From: Psychrobacter sp. UBA3480
GTDB lineage: Bacteria > Pseudomonadota > Gammaproteobacteria > Pseudomonadales > Moraxellaceae
Direction: 5' to 3'
NCBI RefSeq assembly: GCF_002377945.1
Contig: NZ_DFQV01000020.1
Span: 317,412 to 381,411 of the forward strand
DNA: 64,000 nucleotides
In this document: one piece after another, positions 7,801 to 19,423 of the stretch
Position numbering within the stretch: the first letter of the stretch is position 1
How the letters are laid out: each line of letters begins with the position of its first letter
The notes under the pieces: model-generated
What the model saw: only the letters and a program-made list of their open reading frames with translations
Databases searched by the model: none
What the model was told of the DNA's origin: nothing
Translations under genes and position numbers: made by a program

Positions 7801-8678
7801 TAGGCCACCTCGTTAAAGTCAGTCTTGCCAATGCGGCGGCTACTGGCACGGTAAGCAAGTAATAATACTGCCATAGCCAATGTCAACAATACGCTAGCTG
7901 CTGCGCCAAAGGGCCAATCACGCGCATCCAAAAATTGGTTTTTGATGATATTACCAACCAATAAGTTACGAGAACCACCCAAGATATCCGCCACATAAAA
8001 CATGCCCATTGCAGGCAATAGCACAAGCAGTACACCAGAAATAATCCCCGGTGTCGTTAATGGCAGTACTACATGCCAAAAGGTCTGTGTTTTAGTGGCA
8101 CCCAAATCCTGCGAGGCCAGTAGCATGTCATTGCGTAAGTCAGTAAATACGGCATATAGTGGTAGGACCATAAATGGAAATAGTAAATACGTCAGACCAG
8201 CTATCACTGCGCCTTGGGTATATAAAATATCGATTGGCGTATCGATTACACCGATGGCTAATAGTAATTTATTAATCAAACCATTATTGGCAAATAGTAA
8301 TTTGAGCGCATACGTCCGTACCAAAGAGTTGGTCCAAAAGGGCAGTATCAGTAGTAGCATCAGCAGCGGCTGCCAGCGCACTTTTGCTTTGGAAATCAGC
8401 CATGCAAAAGGGTAGCCCAGCAGCAAGCAGATAACCGTTGTGATACCTGCCATCCATAATGAGTGGACAAATACCTCAAAATATAAGGGGTCAATCATCC
8501 GCACATAACTGTCGATACTGACAGGCAAGCTGATAAAGGCACTGCTATCACGGGTTAAAAAACTGACAGCGATGACTAGGGTATTTGGTAATAGTGCAAA
8601 TATCAGTAGCCAACCCCAAATTAGCCAAAGCGTAGCGGTACGAAATGAACTTTTACTGCCTAAGTGGTTGCGGGCCAT
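7800..8678 (-). CDS. potB: Spermidine/putrescine ABC transporter permease PotB
   Basis: 292 residues with about six membrane helices and the EAA loop near LLASQDLGATKTQTFWHVVLPLT. It is a partner of PotC in the inner membrane. NSLVRTYALKLLF and FPFMVLPLYAVF are typical of the PotB/PotH group. The start overlaps the potA stop by 1 nt (TGATG), so potA-potB-potC form a coupled operon. Whether the complex prefers spermidine or putrescine cannot be told from the permeases alone. Confidence 0.92.
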   Translation of the reverse strand: MARNHLGSKSSFRTATLWLIWGWLLIFALLPNTLVIAVSFLTRDSSAFISLPVSIDSYVRMIDPLYFEVFVHSLWMAGITTVICLLLGYPFAWLISKAKVRWQPLLMLLLILPFWTNSLVRTYALKLLFANNGLINKLLLAIGVIDTPIDILYTQGAVIAGLTYLLFPFMVLPLYAVFTDLRNDMLLASQDLGATKTQTFWHVVLPLTTPGIISGVLLVLLPAMGMFYVADILGGSRNLLVGNIIKNQFLDARDWPFGAAASVLLTLAMAVLLLAYRASSRRIGKTDFNEVA

Positions 8679-9919
8679 CAGCTACCATCCTTTTGTACAG
8701 TCGTGTTTTTCATAGTGTCAGGATCTTCTGGCAATACCCATTCCCAGCCATCTACCCATGAGACTTTGACGCCTTCATTTAGTTTGTAATCAAAGCTCGG
8801 ATCATCCTCATCAAAAAATTCAGAGGCTTTAATGATATGACCATTTGCCAGTTCGATAATCGAGTCTAAGGTGCTACCTTTATAGTTACTCTCGATGACA
8901 CGGCCCAACAGTCCACTATGTTCATTGTCTTTTGGATCATATATTCGTAAGTCTTCGGGGCGAAGTAGTAAATTGACGATATCGCCCACTTGTACGTCAT
9001 TGGCAAAATTGGGACGACGTAAGTTGCGTAAGGTGGTTGGCCCTTCTTGTGCCTGTGCTTCACAGACTTCGACCTCGATACGTCCGTTGGTCACTTTGCC
9101 ATCGCGATCTGGCTGGTCTGGATAAACCCCTTTGACTTCAGCTCTAAATAAATTAGTCTCGCCGATGAATTTAGCAGTAAATAAATTGGCAGGGGTTTCA
9201 TAAATTTCGATAGGCGTACCGATTTGCTGGAACGTACCGTCTTTCATCACCGCAATACGGTCTGACATCGACAGCGCTTCTTCTTGGTCATGAGTCACGA
9301 AAACGAAGGTAATACCTAGCTCACGTTGCAGACGTTTTAGCTCAGATTGCATTTGCAGGCGTAGTTTATGATCGAGCGCGGATAACGGTTCATCAAGCAA
9401 TAGTAATTTAGGACGGTTAATCACCGCGCGTGCAATCGCAACTCGCTGCTGCTGACCACCAGACAAATCTTGCGGCTTACGGTTGGCCAAATGCTCTAGC
9501 TGTACCATCGCTAGCATCTCACTGACGCGTCTTTGGATTTCATCTTTTGGAACTTTTTTCAGCTTTAGGCCATATGCTACGTTTTGGGCGACGCTCATAT
9601 GAGGAAACAACGCATACTGCTGAAATACGGTATTCACTGGACGTTTATCAGCGGACAAGCCTGCCATCTGTACGCCATCCAAATATATCGCCCCAGCGTT
9701 CGGCTGCTCAAAGCCTGCAATCAAGCGTAATAATGTCGTCTTACCACAGCCTGATGGACCAAGTAACGTCAGAAACTCACCATGCTTGATATCAAGGTTG
9801 ATGTCTTTTAGGACTTCAGTTTGATCATAGGTTTTTTTTAGACCAGTCAGTTGTAGCAGCACCTGATCATCATGAGGTGACGCAGAGGTGTTATGCGTAT
9901 TTTGAGATAAATCGGTCAT
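8678..9919 (-). CDS. potA: Spermidine/putrescine ABC transporter ATPase PotA
   Basis: 413 residues. The nucleotide-binding domain has Walker [10 protein letters not shown] (54-62), signature [10 protein letters not shown] and Walker [13 protein letters not shown] with the switch His in [11 protein letters not shown]-terminal TOBE-type regulatory domain follows (about 290-395). It is longer than the usual 370-380 residues because of N-terminal and C-terminal tails. It energises import through PotB/PotC from the cytoplasmic side. AGGA lies 9 nt before the ATG. A TATAAT-like -10 on the minus strand (10021-10026) lies upstream, with a poor -35. Confidence 0.94.
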   Translation of the reverse strand: MTDLSQNTHNTSASPHDDQVLLQLTGLKKTYDQTEVLKDINLDIKHGEFLTLLGPSGCGKTTLLRLIAGFEQPNAGAIYLDGVQMAGLSADKRPVNTVFQQYALFPHMSVAQNVAYGLKLKKVPKDEIQRRVSEMLAMVQLEHLANRKPQDLSGGQQQRVAIARAVINRPKLLLLDEPLSALDHKLRLQMQSELKRLQRELGITFVFVTHDQEEALSMSDRIAVMKDGTFQQIGTPIEIYETPANLFTAKFIGETNLFRAEVKGVYPDQPDRDGKVTNGRIEVEVCEAQAQEGPTTLRNLRRPNFANDVQVGDIVNLLLRPEDLRIYDPKDNEHSGLLGRVIESNYKGSTLDSIIELANGHIIKASEFFDEDDPSFDYKLNEGVKVSWVDGWEWVLPEDPDTMKNTTVQKDGS

Positions 9920-10309
9920 AATATCTGTTCCTAAGCGTCCAATAGCTATATGCAGCTGGCTGTCATTATAGGGATTGGCATGAGCGTAAGCGCGGTCTGA
10001 ATGCTGGCTGAGTGCTGCGTATTATAACAAACCCTTGATATAATTCAGTGCAAGTTCGTTATAAGTTACGCGAGTCATACTATCGTAGCAGCGATATATA
10101 CAGCTGTATTTTTAGATGTGACTACATTCACCTAGCGATATTTAGACAAATTTTTTTACCGTTTTTTGGTTTTTATTCCTATACAATCACGTTATGGTTG
10201 ACAAACATGATTAGCCTGATAGTTTGGCGATAATTAGCCAATCTGTGCTTGAATATATGTATGCAAAACAGCTTATAACTCTAATATTATTGATGATAAA
10301 GGATCTCTC
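9920..10309. other. Intergenic region between divergent potA and carbonic anhydrase genes
   Basis: It contains the control regions of both genes. Minus strand: TATAAT at 10021-10026. Plus strand: TTGACA at 10198-10203 with only a weak -10 (TAGTTT) 16 bp further. No coding sequence or repeat was recognised. Confidence 0.4.
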
Positions 10310-10948
10310 ATGCCTACCGATATACGTCCAACCACAGGTCAAGAAGCGCTTGAGCTTTTAAAAGCAGGTAATGCACGCTACGTTGATAGCCTCACCAGTA
10401 CCGATGAGTATATGCAGCGCCGTCCAGAGTTGGTCAAGGATCAAAATCCATTGGCCATTATTTTGGGTTGCTCAGATGCACGAGTACCAGTTGAGATTGT
10501 TTTTGATCAAGGTTTGGGAGATTTGTTTGTTATACGAGTTGCGGGTAACGTCGTTGCACCATCGCAGATTGGTTCAATCGAGTTTGCAGCCGAAGCCTTT
10601 GGTACGCAATTGGTAGTGGTACTTGGACATTCAAAATGCGGCGCTGTCACGGCTTGCGTTGAGACATTGATTAACCCTGAGCAGAATTATTCACCTAACT
10701 TGCAATCTATTGTTGATCGTATTCGCCCAAGCGTTTATAACTTGCACGAATTAGCAACTGCCAATGGTCAAGACGTCGATGCAGACGAGCTGGTCGATCG
10801 CTCTATCCGCGCTAACGTACGTATGTCAGTCAGTCAGCTAAAACATGGCTCACGTGCATTAGAGGACTTAACCAATAGTGGTCAGCTACTGGTAGTCGGT
10901 GCTGAGTATGATCTCGAGACAGGAAAAGTGCGTTTTTTAGATAGCTAA
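10310..10948 (+). CDS. Beta-class carbonic anhydrase
   Basis: 212 residues, typical beta-class length. It converts CO2 and water to bicarbonate in the cytoplasm. Zinc ligands are visible: Cys54 and the catalytic Asp56/Arg58 pair in CSDARVP, then His107 and Cys110 in GHSKCGAV. RVAGN (76-80) is also conserved. The ATG at 10310 has AAGGA 7 nt upstream. It stands alone between the pot operon and glyoxalase, followed by its own hairpin terminator. Confidence 0.93.
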   Translation: MPTDIRPTTGQEALELLKAGNARYVDSLTSTDEYMQRRPELVKDQNPLAIILGCSDARVPVEIVFDQGLGDLFVIRVAGNVVAPSQIGSIEFAAEAFGTQLVVVLGHSKCGAVTACVETLINPEQNYSPNLQSIVDRIRPSVYNLHELATANGQDVDADELVDRSIRANVRMSVSQLKHGSRALEDLTNSGQLLVVGAEYDLETGKVRFLDS

Positions 10949-11067
10949 TCAGTCTTAGGTAGATTCAGATAACTAGCTAGTTAGGGCATAAAGACGAACA
11001 TACCTTGTTCATATTCTTACAAAACCCTATCAGTTATTTTGCCATTTTTTATTATGATAAGAGAACG

Positions 11068-11102
11068 ACGCAAATTACGACAATCGTGATTTGCGTGTTT
11101 TT
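11068..11102 (+). terminator. Terminator after carbonic anhydrase
   Basis: A 13-bp stem with one T-G pair (11068-11080 and 11084-11096) and a 3-nt loop, followed by a T-rich tract. Confidence 0.75.
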
Positions 11103-11134
11103 GCCTTTATTTTTTGAATTATATTAGGATAATT

Positions 11135-11698
11135 ATGTCTACTTCATCTAACAACAATAACGACGCAATAGACCAGCCTGCTAGCAGCGTCAGTACTAAT
11201 GGTGTTCAGCCAATCTCATCACAGACGACCGGTTTTACTTTTAACCACACCATGCTGCGTGTCAAAGATCCTGTTAAATCGCTAGCGTTTTACACTGGTG
11301 TCTTGGGCATGACATTGCTTGCCGTTAAGAAATTCCCTGACATGGAATTCGATTTATATTTCTTGGCTAAGTTGACCGAGAGCGAGCGCGAAAACTTGCC
11401 AACTGGCGATGACTTAGAAATCTTTGCTTTCCGTCAACGTGGCATCTTGGAGTTGACGCATAACTACGGCACCGAGACAAAAGCTGATTTTAGCTATCAT
11501 GATGGCAATCAAGATCCACAAGGCTTTGGTCATATTTGTTTTAGTGTTCCAAGCTTGGATGAAGCAGTTGCTTGGTTTGATAAAAACAACGTCGAATTCA
11601 AAAAACGTCCAGAAGATGGCAGCATGAAAAACATTGCCTTTATCAAAGATGTGGACGGCTACTGGATCGAAATCGTACAGGCCGATTTGATGGGCTAA
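11135..11698 (+). CDS. gloA: Lactoylglutathione lyase (glyoxalase I), zinc-type
   Basis: 187 residues from the ATG at 11135 (AGGA 6 nt upstream; the frame also has a TTG at 11114). It converts the methylglyoxal-glutathione adduct to S-lactoylglutathione. Metal ligands of the VOC fold are visible: His38 (NHTMLRV), Glu106 (LELTHN), His133 (GFGHICF) and Glu179 (YWIEI). The NYGTETKADFSYHDGNQDP stretch is the insertion typical of the longer Zn-dependent class (human and Pseudomonas type), unlike the short Ni-dependent E. coli enzyme. The first 30 residues are Ser/Asn/Thr-rich and probably disordered. Confidence 0.93.
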   Translation: MSTSSNNNNDAIDQPASSVSTNGVQPISSQTTGFTFNHTMLRVKDPVKSLAFYTGVLGMTLLAVKKFPDMEFDLYFLAKLTESERENLPTGDDLEIFAFRQRGILELTHNYGTETKADFSYHDGNQDPQGFGHICFSVPSLDEAVAWFDKNNVEFKKRPEDGSMKNIAFIKDVDGYWIEIVQADLMG

Positions 11699-11770
11699 TT
11701 GTCAGAATGACAGCACCTATTAGTACAGGTGCAGTGCTAAAAATAAATAGAATAAAGGAGTATTACCCAG

Positions 11771-12748
11771 ATGCCTACCTCTGAGGCAGACACGACACTG
11801 AGTGCTGAGACAACTGCGCAGTCTACGACGACAGATGGATTAACGTATCAAAGCATTCTTGGTTCGGCAAATGAGATATGGGTTGGTTTTGTTGAACGCA
11901 TCCCATACTTTGTCGCATCAATTATCGTTATCCTAATTTTTTGGTTCTTATCGATTGTCTTCAAAAAAATCGTTCACAAATTATTAGGCAGTCGTAGTCG
12001 GCATCAGAACTTGGTCAAAGTGTTTCAACGGGTAGGCGGGGCGCTTATTTTCTTTATTGGTTTTATGATAGCGATGGTTATTGCGGTACCAGGGTTCACC
12101 CCTGCTAAGCTGATTGGCGCGCTCGGTATCGGTTCTGTGGCTATCGGTTTTGCTTTTAAGGATATCTTCCAAAACTTACTCTCTGGTATCTTGCTACTAA
12201 TTTCAGAGCCGTTTCGTATCGGTGATCAGATTGTTTCAGGCGACTATGAAGGAACAGTCGAAGATATTAAAATCCGTGCAACCACCATCAGAACTTATGA
12301 TGGCAGGCAAGTGGTGATTCCAAATTCAGATCTTTATACTTCAGCATTGACCGTCAATACCGCTTACAAGCAGCGCCGTCTGCAAGTCGCAGTTGGTATT
12401 GGTTATGAAGATGATATTGAAGCGGCCAAAGCTGAGATTATAAAAGCATTAGATAAGATAGAAAGCGTCTCGAAGAAAGCAACGCCAAGCGTGATTGCTA
12501 CTGGTTTTGGTGGTTCGTCCATTGATCTAATGGTACGCTGGTTTATCGAAGATGGTACGCAAGCCAATAAGGTTGCCTCGATTCATCAAGTAATTGTAGG
12601 TATCAAAAACTCGTTGGATGCAGCGGGCGTAAACATTCCATTCCCAATACGTACGATCGATTTGAGTGACCCTTCAGTAAGTGCAATCGTTAATAAAATG
12701 AACGAGCAGCAAGACGTTATGGACGTGAATAAAACAGTGGCAGAGTAG
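11771..12748 (+). CDS. Small-conductance mechanosensitive channel, MscS family
   Basis: 325 residues. An N-terminal polar tail (1-35) is followed by three membrane helices (about 38-60, 83-105, 113-142). The pore helix has the Gly/Ala pattern LIGALGIGSVAIGFAFKDIFQNLLSG, then the beta domain EPFRIGDQI...RATTIRTYDGRQVVIPNS. The channel opens under membrane tension to release solutes after hypo-osmotic shock. AAAGGAG lies upstream of the ATG. It is monocistronic and shares a bidirectional terminator with the cytochrome gene opposite. Confidence 0.93.
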   Translation: MPTSEADTTLSAETTAQSTTTDGLTYQSILGSANEIWVGFVERIPYFVASIIVILIFWFLSIVFKKIVHKLLGSRSRHQNLVKVFQRVGGALIFFIGFMIAMVIAVPGFTPAKLIGALGIGSVAIGFAFKDIFQNLLSGILLLISEPFRIGDQIVSGDYEGTVEDIKIRATTIRTYDGRQVVIPNSDLYTSALTVNTAYKQRRLQVAVGIGYEDDIEAAKAEIIKALDKIESVSKKATPSVIATGFGGSSIDLMVRWFIEDGTQANKVASIHQVIVGIKNSLDAAGVNIPFPIRTIDLSDPSVSAIVNKMNEQQDVMDVNKTVAE

Positions 12749-12810
12749 CGCGCTCGGTGAAATATTCATTTAGTGTTAAAACTTTGATTTCCACAATATT
12801 TAAAAAACTA

Positions 12811-12845
12811 AAAAACCGCCACATCAATTGATATGGCGGTTTTTT
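12811..12845. terminator. Bidirectional terminator
   Basis: AAAAACCGCCA and TGGCGGTTTTT form the stem around a short loop, with A- and T-tracts on both sides. It serves mscS on the plus strand and the cytochrome c' gene on the minus strand. Confidence 0.88.
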
Positions 12846-12877
12846 ATACGTGTCTACTTGCTATAAATATAAAAGCT

Positions 12878-13354
12878 TTATTCGTCTTTTGCTCTAAAGT
12901 CGGTATGGCATGATTTACAGCTTGCACCAACTTGTCCAAAGGCAGGTTTAACATCGTCCATGCTAGTGGCGTTTTGGGCGGCAGCATTTAGCTCAGCAGT
13001 GACTTTTTGAAAGTTTTCAGCTTCAGCACTGAAGCCATCAGCATTAGACCAAACCGCTTCGGTAGCATTACCTACCGCTTCAGGGTCTTCAAAATGACTC
13101 CAAGGCTTGGCGGCATCTTCTGCCAAGAACGCCGCTTGCTCTTTAAATACATCGGCATCAAATGTATCAGGTGCTTTTGCCATATCACCCATGACGCCCA
13201 TTGCATCGCCCCAGTTTTTCATGGTGTCTTGACGCGCTTGCACGTCAGGGTTAGATCCTGTTGAAGTGCTACAGGCCGTTAGACCCAGTGCAGCCGCCAT
13301 CAAGGTAACGCTAAACAGAGATTTGAAAGATTTGTTGGTATGAACCTGTGCCAT
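12878..13354 (-). CDS. Cytochrome c'-type lipoprotein (c-556 family)
   Basis: 158 residues. The signal ends in lipobox LTAC (Cys28), so the mature protein is lipid-anchored in the periplasm. The body is all-helical. The heme site CKSCH (146-150) is at the extreme C-terminus, as in cytochromes c' and c-556. A Met at 45 in RQDTMKNWG is in the place of the distal ligand of the six-coordinate c-556 type. The role may be electron transfer or NO binding. AAGGAG is 8 nt upstream of the ATG. Lipid anchoring is uncommon for this family. Confidence 0.88.
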   Translation of the reverse strand: MAQVHTNKSFKSLFSVTLMAAALGLTACSTSTGSNPDVQARQDTMKNWGDAMGVMGDMAKAPDTFDADVFKEQAAFLAEDAAKPWSHFEDPEAVGNATEAVWSNADGFSAEAENFQKVTAELNAAAQNATSMDDVKPAFGQVGASCKSCHTDFRAKDE

Positions 13355-13731
13355 ATGACTTACTCCTTTAAACTTGGCTAATAGTAAGCGCGATTACAAA
13401 CGCTCGCTTCGTCGTAAAATATAGTTATACAAAATACTGCCTAAAATTCTTCTGAGCACAGTTGCTAATAAAGAATGTCTTCTATTGTAACGGTTATCTG
13501 GGCGATGGGAATTATATAGTTGTTATATCCTCGTAATATTTTAGATAAGCATAACTTAACTTGGTTATGGTTGGTTGCAGTGATTTTATGGTAGTTAAAC
13601 AACATATTTCTGTACGATAACGACGTGAGAGTAGCTCGTTTGGATAGTACTGACAATAAAAAAGGCCAGCGAATAGTAGCTGACCTTTTTAATATTTGCC
13701 AAAAATATGAATGCCGTGATATTTACGAAAC
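13355..13731. other. Intergenic region downstream of hemF
   Basis: It holds the upstream region of the cytochrome c' gene and the terminator of hemF (13659-13690). No gene was recognised; short open frames here lack ribosome sites and family character. Confidence 0.4.
13659..13690 (-). terminator. Terminator after hemF
   Basis: AAAAAGGCCAGC and GCTGACCTTTTT form a stem with one mismatch and A/T tracts. It is correctly placed for minus-strand hemF, 41 bp after its stop. Confidence 0.7.
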
Positions 13732-15478
<1,747 letters not shown>

Positions 15479-16111
15479 TGCTGTCCTACATAAGCCTAAA
15501 GTCGTGGCGGTGAAAAGTATGTTGTTGCTGTTCGAGATGAGCGCTGTTAGAGCCGGTTACTGTTCGAGATAACTACTGTTTTCGAAATAACTATTAGTTG
15601 AGATGAGCATGTCACCTAAACTTTACTGCTAAAATTAAGATGATACCAGTATAACCTGTTCATAAAGACAACGTGCTCATTGTATTTTTTATAAAAACAC
15701 ACAAAGTTCACAGACGACGCACGATGATTAAAGCGACAATTAAAAAAAAATGCTATTATGCCATACTATTTTGACGGATACAGTGACAAGTCTTTACCCT
15801 TACATTACTATGTCGTCACTAACATCCGCTATTGATGCAAAATAATAGGGCATAATGTCACCCCTCAGTTGTCAATAGTATGAAAGCATCAATATTTTGA
15901 TATCAAAACGTTGGTATTGACGCGCAGTCTATTGAGCTAGCGTGTGTACTGTCGTAAGTAGCGCAGCTATACAAATACGAAAGTTGCATGAATAATTATA
16001 TGGTCGATTACATCAATAATGATGTAGGTATTATTGACGTCTTTTGATTATAGTCATCGCTATATTTTAAAGACACGTCTTGTCAGCAGATTGGTAGGTA
16101 TCGTACGGTTT
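15479..16111. other. Intergenic region between divergent ribA and dxs
   Basis: About 630 bp with several small inverted repeats. A perfect 14-bp palindrome TTTTGATATCAAAA lies at 15895-15908 and could be an operator. GTGAC...GTCAC flanks about 30 bp near 15783-15818. The stretch 16034-16111 is open in frame with dxs from a TTG, so the 5' part may be translated. No RNA gene was recognised. Confidence 0.4.
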
Positions 16112-18175
16112 ATGCAGCAGTCACCTCATTCTCCAAAGTCTCAGTCCCTATCTACATCAGTGCTGGATTCTGCTGCTCAGCTATCGAGCTTACAGCAGAC
16201 CTATACTGTGATTCCACGTGTGCGTCCTCATACGCCATTGCTTGATGCAATTGATACACCCACTGACCTCAGCACGCTTTCGGCTGCCAAGCTTATTACG
16301 TTGGCTGATGAATTGCGCCTTTTTCTATTGTATTCAGCTGGTCAAAGCGGTGGGCATTTTGGTGCCAATTTGGGCGTGGTTGAGCTGACCATAGTATTGC
16401 ATTATTTGTTAGAGACGCCGCAAGACCAAATTGTCTGGGATGTAGGTCATCAAGCCTATGCTCATAAAGTACTGACAGGTCGCCGTGAGCAGCTAGGTAC
16501 TATCAGATCTAAAGACGGTTTGACAGCATTTCCTGAGCGCGCAGAATCTGTCTACGATACATTTGGCGTTGGGCATTCATCGACCTCTATTTCAGCTGGT
16601 CTGGGTATGAGTCTCGCACTGCGCTATCAGGGCCGCGAGCAAACGGTTGCTTGCATCATTGGTGATGGTGCGATGACAGGTGGTATGGCATTTGAGGCCA
16701 TGAATGACGCAGTACAGCAAGATGCTGATTTGTTGGTCATTCTAAACGATAATGATATGTCGATATCTTGCTCTATTGGCGGATTTTCACGACATTTAGC
16801 CATGCTTTGGGAATCAGGTTATCAAGTTGATATCTCTGAGTCAGGTGAGCCAGTACTCTGCCACCGTCCTGATATGCAGGCGTTCGATCGCCGCAAACGT
16901 CATAAAGAGATGCGCGATGTTCCGCAGCTAGAAGACAACTTATTCAAAGCGATTGGTTTTACCTATTTTGGTCCATTTGATGGACATAATATTCCTGAGC
17001 TATTGCGTGTATTGTCATTGGCAAAGCAAGTATCAGGTCCCGTATTGGTGCATATTTATACCACTAAGGGTAAAGGGTTTGCACCCGCAGAATTGGATCC
17101 AGTGGGTTATCACGCAATTAGTAAGTTGCCTGTCGAAGATAACGAAGCAAAAACCAACGCAGCTAATACTTCAATAGCAAAGGCTTCAAAAGATAAGCCG
17201 GCGTTAAAGTACTCGCAAGTGTTTGGCCAGTTTTTGTGTGATAAAGCGGCCGAAGACGATAAGCTACTAGCTGTCACCCCTGCCATGGAAGAAGGCTCAG
17301 GGATGACGGACTTTGCTCGTCACTTTCCAGAGCGTTTCTTTGATGTGGCCATCGCTGAGCAACACGCGGTCACGCTAGCGGCTGGGATGGCAACTCAAGG
17401 CGTCAAACCTATTGTCGCGATTTATTCAACGTTCTTGCAGCGTGGATATGATCAGCTGATTCATGACGTGGCCTTACAGAATCTCGATGTGATGTTTGCC
17501 ATAGATCGAGCGGGCCTAGTCGGTGAAGATGGTGCCACGCATGCTGGCGTGTTTGATTTTGGATTTTTACGTTGTGTGCCTAATATGGTGATTGCAGCGC
17601 CAAAAGATGAGAACGAATGCTACCATTTGCTCAATACTTGCTATGAGTATCCAGGCTGTACGGCGGTACGTTATCCGCGTGGTACAGGCACAGGTGCTGA
17701 TATTAAGCAACCAGCCCAAACTTATAAAGTTGGCAAAGCAGTTGTTGAGTCAGTATTAGGTAAAGCTGATGCACCTTATAAACTAGCCTTATTGGCCTTT
17801 GGTACGATGGTAGCCACTGCTCAGCAAGCCGCAGAAAGCTTAATAAATAACGATGCAGTGCCAGAGTGTCAAGTACATGTGGTCAATATGCGCTGGGTAA
17901 AACCGCTAGATACAGCAATGCTTGAGACGTTACTGACGCAAGGGGTGACTCATATCGCGACCTTGGAAGAGCACATGATTATGGGCGGTGCAGGTAGTGC
18001 AGTGAATGAATATTTACTCAATGGGTCGGCAGCCTTTAAGCAAAGTCGTCCAGCTATTGCTAATATCGGTATTCCTGATCGTTTTATCGCTCATGGCTCC
18101 CAAGTAGAGCAGTTAGCTGACTGTGGTTTAGATATCGAAGGCGTGATCAAACAGCTTAAAATACTTTTATCGTAA
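16112..18175 (+). CDS. dxs: 1-deoxy-D-xylulose-5-phosphate synthase
   Basis: 687 residues from the ATG at 16112 (the frame extends to a TTG at 16034). This thiamin-diphosphate enzyme joins pyruvate and glyceraldehyde 3-phosphate in the MEP isoprenoid pathway. It shows the transketolase-like order: [15 protein letters not shown] with the catalytic His, [20 protein letters not shown]...NDN for ThDP/Mg binding, and the pyrimidine domain [10 protein letters not shown]...[15 protein letters not shown]. It is about 60 residues longer than E. coli Dxs, mostly an N-terminal Ser/Gln-rich extension and a Lys/Ala linker near 350-370. The ribosome site is weak at either start, so the exact N-terminus is uncertain. 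Confidence 0.95.
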   Translation: MQQSPHSPKSQSLSTSVLDSAAQLSSLQQTYTVIPRVRPHTPLLDAIDTPTDLSTLSAAKLITLADELRLFLLYSAGQSGGHFGANLGVVELTIVLHYLLETPQDQIVWDVGHQAYAHKVLTGRREQLGTIRSKDGLTAFPERAESVYDTFGVGHSSTSISAGLGMSLALRYQGREQTVACIIGDGAMTGGMAFEAMNDAVQQDADLLVILNDNDMSISCSIGGFSRHLAMLWESGYQVDISESGEPVLCHRPDMQAFDRRKRHKEMRDVPQLEDNLFKAIGFTYFGPFDGHNIPELLRVLSLAKQVSGPVLVHIYTTKGKGFAPAELDPVGYHAISKLPVEDNEAKTNAANTSIAKASKDKPALKYSQVFGQFLCDKAAEDDKLLAVTPAMEEGSGMTDFARHFPERFFDVAIAEQHAVTLAAGMATQGVKPIVAIYSTFLQRGYDQLIHDVALQNLDVMFAIDRAGLVGEDGATHAGVFDFGFLRCVPNMVIAAPKDENECYHLLNTCYEYPGCTAVRYPRGTGTGADIKQPAQTYKVGKAVVESVLGKADAPYKLALLAFGTMVATAQQAAESLINNDAVPECQVHVVNMRWVKPLDTAMLETLLTQGVTHIATLEEHMIMGGAGSAVNEYLLNGSAAFKQSRPAIANIGIPDRFIAHGSQVEQLADCGLDIEGVIKQLKILLS

Positions 18176-18256
18176 GCGTTACAATATTATTTTAAGAAAT
18201 TAATGCGCTAAAAAAGCATGAATTAAAACCGATATAAGCTCCTTAAACAGAGCAAA

Positions 18257-18286
18257 CGCCTGCTAGCCGCAGGTGCTAACTTTTTT
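18257..18286 (+). terminator. Probable terminator after dxs
   Basis: CGCCTGC and GCAGGTG form a 7-bp stem (one G-T pair) with a 5-nt loop, then CTAAC and six T. Confidence 0.55.
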
Positions 18287-18378
18287 ACAACTTGCGCAGT
18301 TTAGATGATCGCCAAAATACTGGATTGGTCAGCGTGACGGTTTTTTCGTTTTTATCGAACAATTTTAGTATAATGCGG

Positions 18379-18417
18379 GTGTCTTTTATAAGTTTTCGTT
18401 TATAAAAGACACGTTTT
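18379..18417 (+). promoter_or_regulatory. Hairpin with T-tract in suhB leader
   Basis: A perfect 13-bp stem GTGTCTTTTATAA/TTATAAAAGACAC (18379-18391, 18400-18412), then GTTTTT. It has terminator form but begins only 4 bp after the TATAAT at 18370-18375, about 100 nt upstream of the suhB ATG. It may end readthrough from dxs or act as an attenuator of suhB. Confidence 0.6.
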
Positions 18418-18518
18418 TAATCGCATAGATGTGGTGTGATGCGGCGGCTGTTTGGCATGTTGTGGGCACAGAGTTAGTCTTATTTTTTATATTCATTCAT
18501 CAAGCAAATAGGTTATTT

Positions 18519-19346
18519 ATGGAACCCATGGTCGTCATCGCAGCGCGTACTGCTGAAAAAGTTGGTAAAGAGATTTTATATGCGCATCAAAACCGCCACA
18601 AAATCGAGTTAGATATTGAGTCTAAAGGACTTGATGGTCTGGTTACCCGCATTGATCGCTTTAGCGAAGAGCTCACTATCGAGACGCTAAAAGCCAGCTA
18701 TCCTAATCATTCATTTTTGGGTGAAGAGTTCGGTATGCAAGAAGGTCGCGGCGAAGATGCTGACTGGTGCTGGATTATCGATCCACTAGATGGCACTAAG
18801 AACTTTGTCCACGGTGTACCGCAGTTCTGCGTATCTATCGCTGTACAGCATAAAGGTGTTACTCAGCACGGTGTGGTCTATGATCCAGTTCGTGATGAGA
18901 TGTTCTCAGCGAGCCGCGGTAAAGGCGCGCGCTTGAACAATCGCCGTATGCAAGTGAGCGAGCGCAAAACCATTGATGGCGGTTTCTTTACGACCGGTCA
19001 TCCGCTTGAGCGTAAGCGCAATGGCGAAGTTATCTCTTATGCTAAACAGCACTTTGAGAGCTTACAGAAGATATCTGAGGCAGGTGGTCAGGTACGTCGT
19101 ATGGGTTCAGCTGCGCTTGATTTATGCTATGTTGCTGCTGGTCGTTTTGACGGTTATTTTGAGATGTCTATCAAGCCTTGGGACATCGCTGCGGGCGAGC
19201 TTATCGTAACTGAAGCACGCGGTGTGGTGGTTGATCATACTGGCGCGCACAACTCTATGACATCAGGCTCTATCTTCGCTTGTAATGTGAAATTACTCAA
19301 GCCATTGATGCAAACAGTTGTACCAATCTGGGGTGACGCAATCTAA
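18519..19346 (+). CDS. suhB: Inositol monophosphatase family protein SuhB
   Basis: 275 residues from the ATG at 18519 (AGG upstream; MEPMVVIAARTAEKVG matches the SuhB start, whereas the longer frame from 18429 adds a non-conserved hydrophobic stretch). The Mg-dependent phosphatase motifs are complete: GEEFG, WIIDPLDGTKNF and the second motif KPWDIAAGEL. In E. coli SuhB also joins the Nus complex for rRNA antitermination; this role is plausible here. The long leader with a terminator-like hairpin suggests control at the RNA level. No clear boxA was found. Confidence 0.93.
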   Translation: MEPMVVIAARTAEKVGKEILYAHQNRHKIELDIESKGLDGLVTRIDRFSEELTIETLKASYPNHSFLGEEFGMQEGRGEDADWCWIIDPLDGTKNFVHGVPQFCVSIAVQHKGVTQHGVVYDPVRDEMFSASRGKGARLNNRRMQVSERKTIDGGFFTTGHPLERKRNGEVISYAKQHFESLQKISEAGGQVRRMGSAALDLCYVAAGRFDGYFEMSIKPWDIAAGELIVTEARGVVVDHTGAHNSMTSGSIFACNVKLLKPLMQTVVPIWGDAI

Positions 19347-19375
19347 ACGTTAACCTTAATGGTATTAACGTTTAG
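19343..19375. other. Inverted repeat over the suhB stop codon
   Basis: CTAAACGTTAA (19343-19353) and TTAACGTTTAG (19365-19375) form a perfect 11-bp stem that includes the suhB stop. It has no T-tract of its own; a true terminator follows at 19424-19458. Confidence 0.5.
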
Positions 19376-19423
19376 CGCTTTCAGGATTTAGATGTGGTTA
19401 GTGTCTAGATTGAGTATGAATGA

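Larger units (their letters stand above)
18176..18518. other. Intergenic region and suhB leader
   Basis: It holds a probable dxs terminator (18257-18286), a TATAAT (18370-18375) and a strong hairpin right after it (18379-18417). An open frame runs from 18429 in frame with suhB, but its MWCDAAAVWH start is not conserved. Confidence 0.5.

Noticed and set aside
8002..8415. 137-codon plus-strand frame inside potB
   Set aside because: It is antisense to a complete, well-conserved permease gene; composition is that of a shadow frame.
13465..13656. 63-codon minus-strand frame between hemF and the cytochrome gene
   Set aside because: Weak start, no ribosome site, composition of random AT-rich DNA.
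15479..15700. Possible FMN riboswitch upstream of ribA
   Set aside because: None of the conserved RFN-element blocks was found; only short repeated GAGATRA-like words occur.
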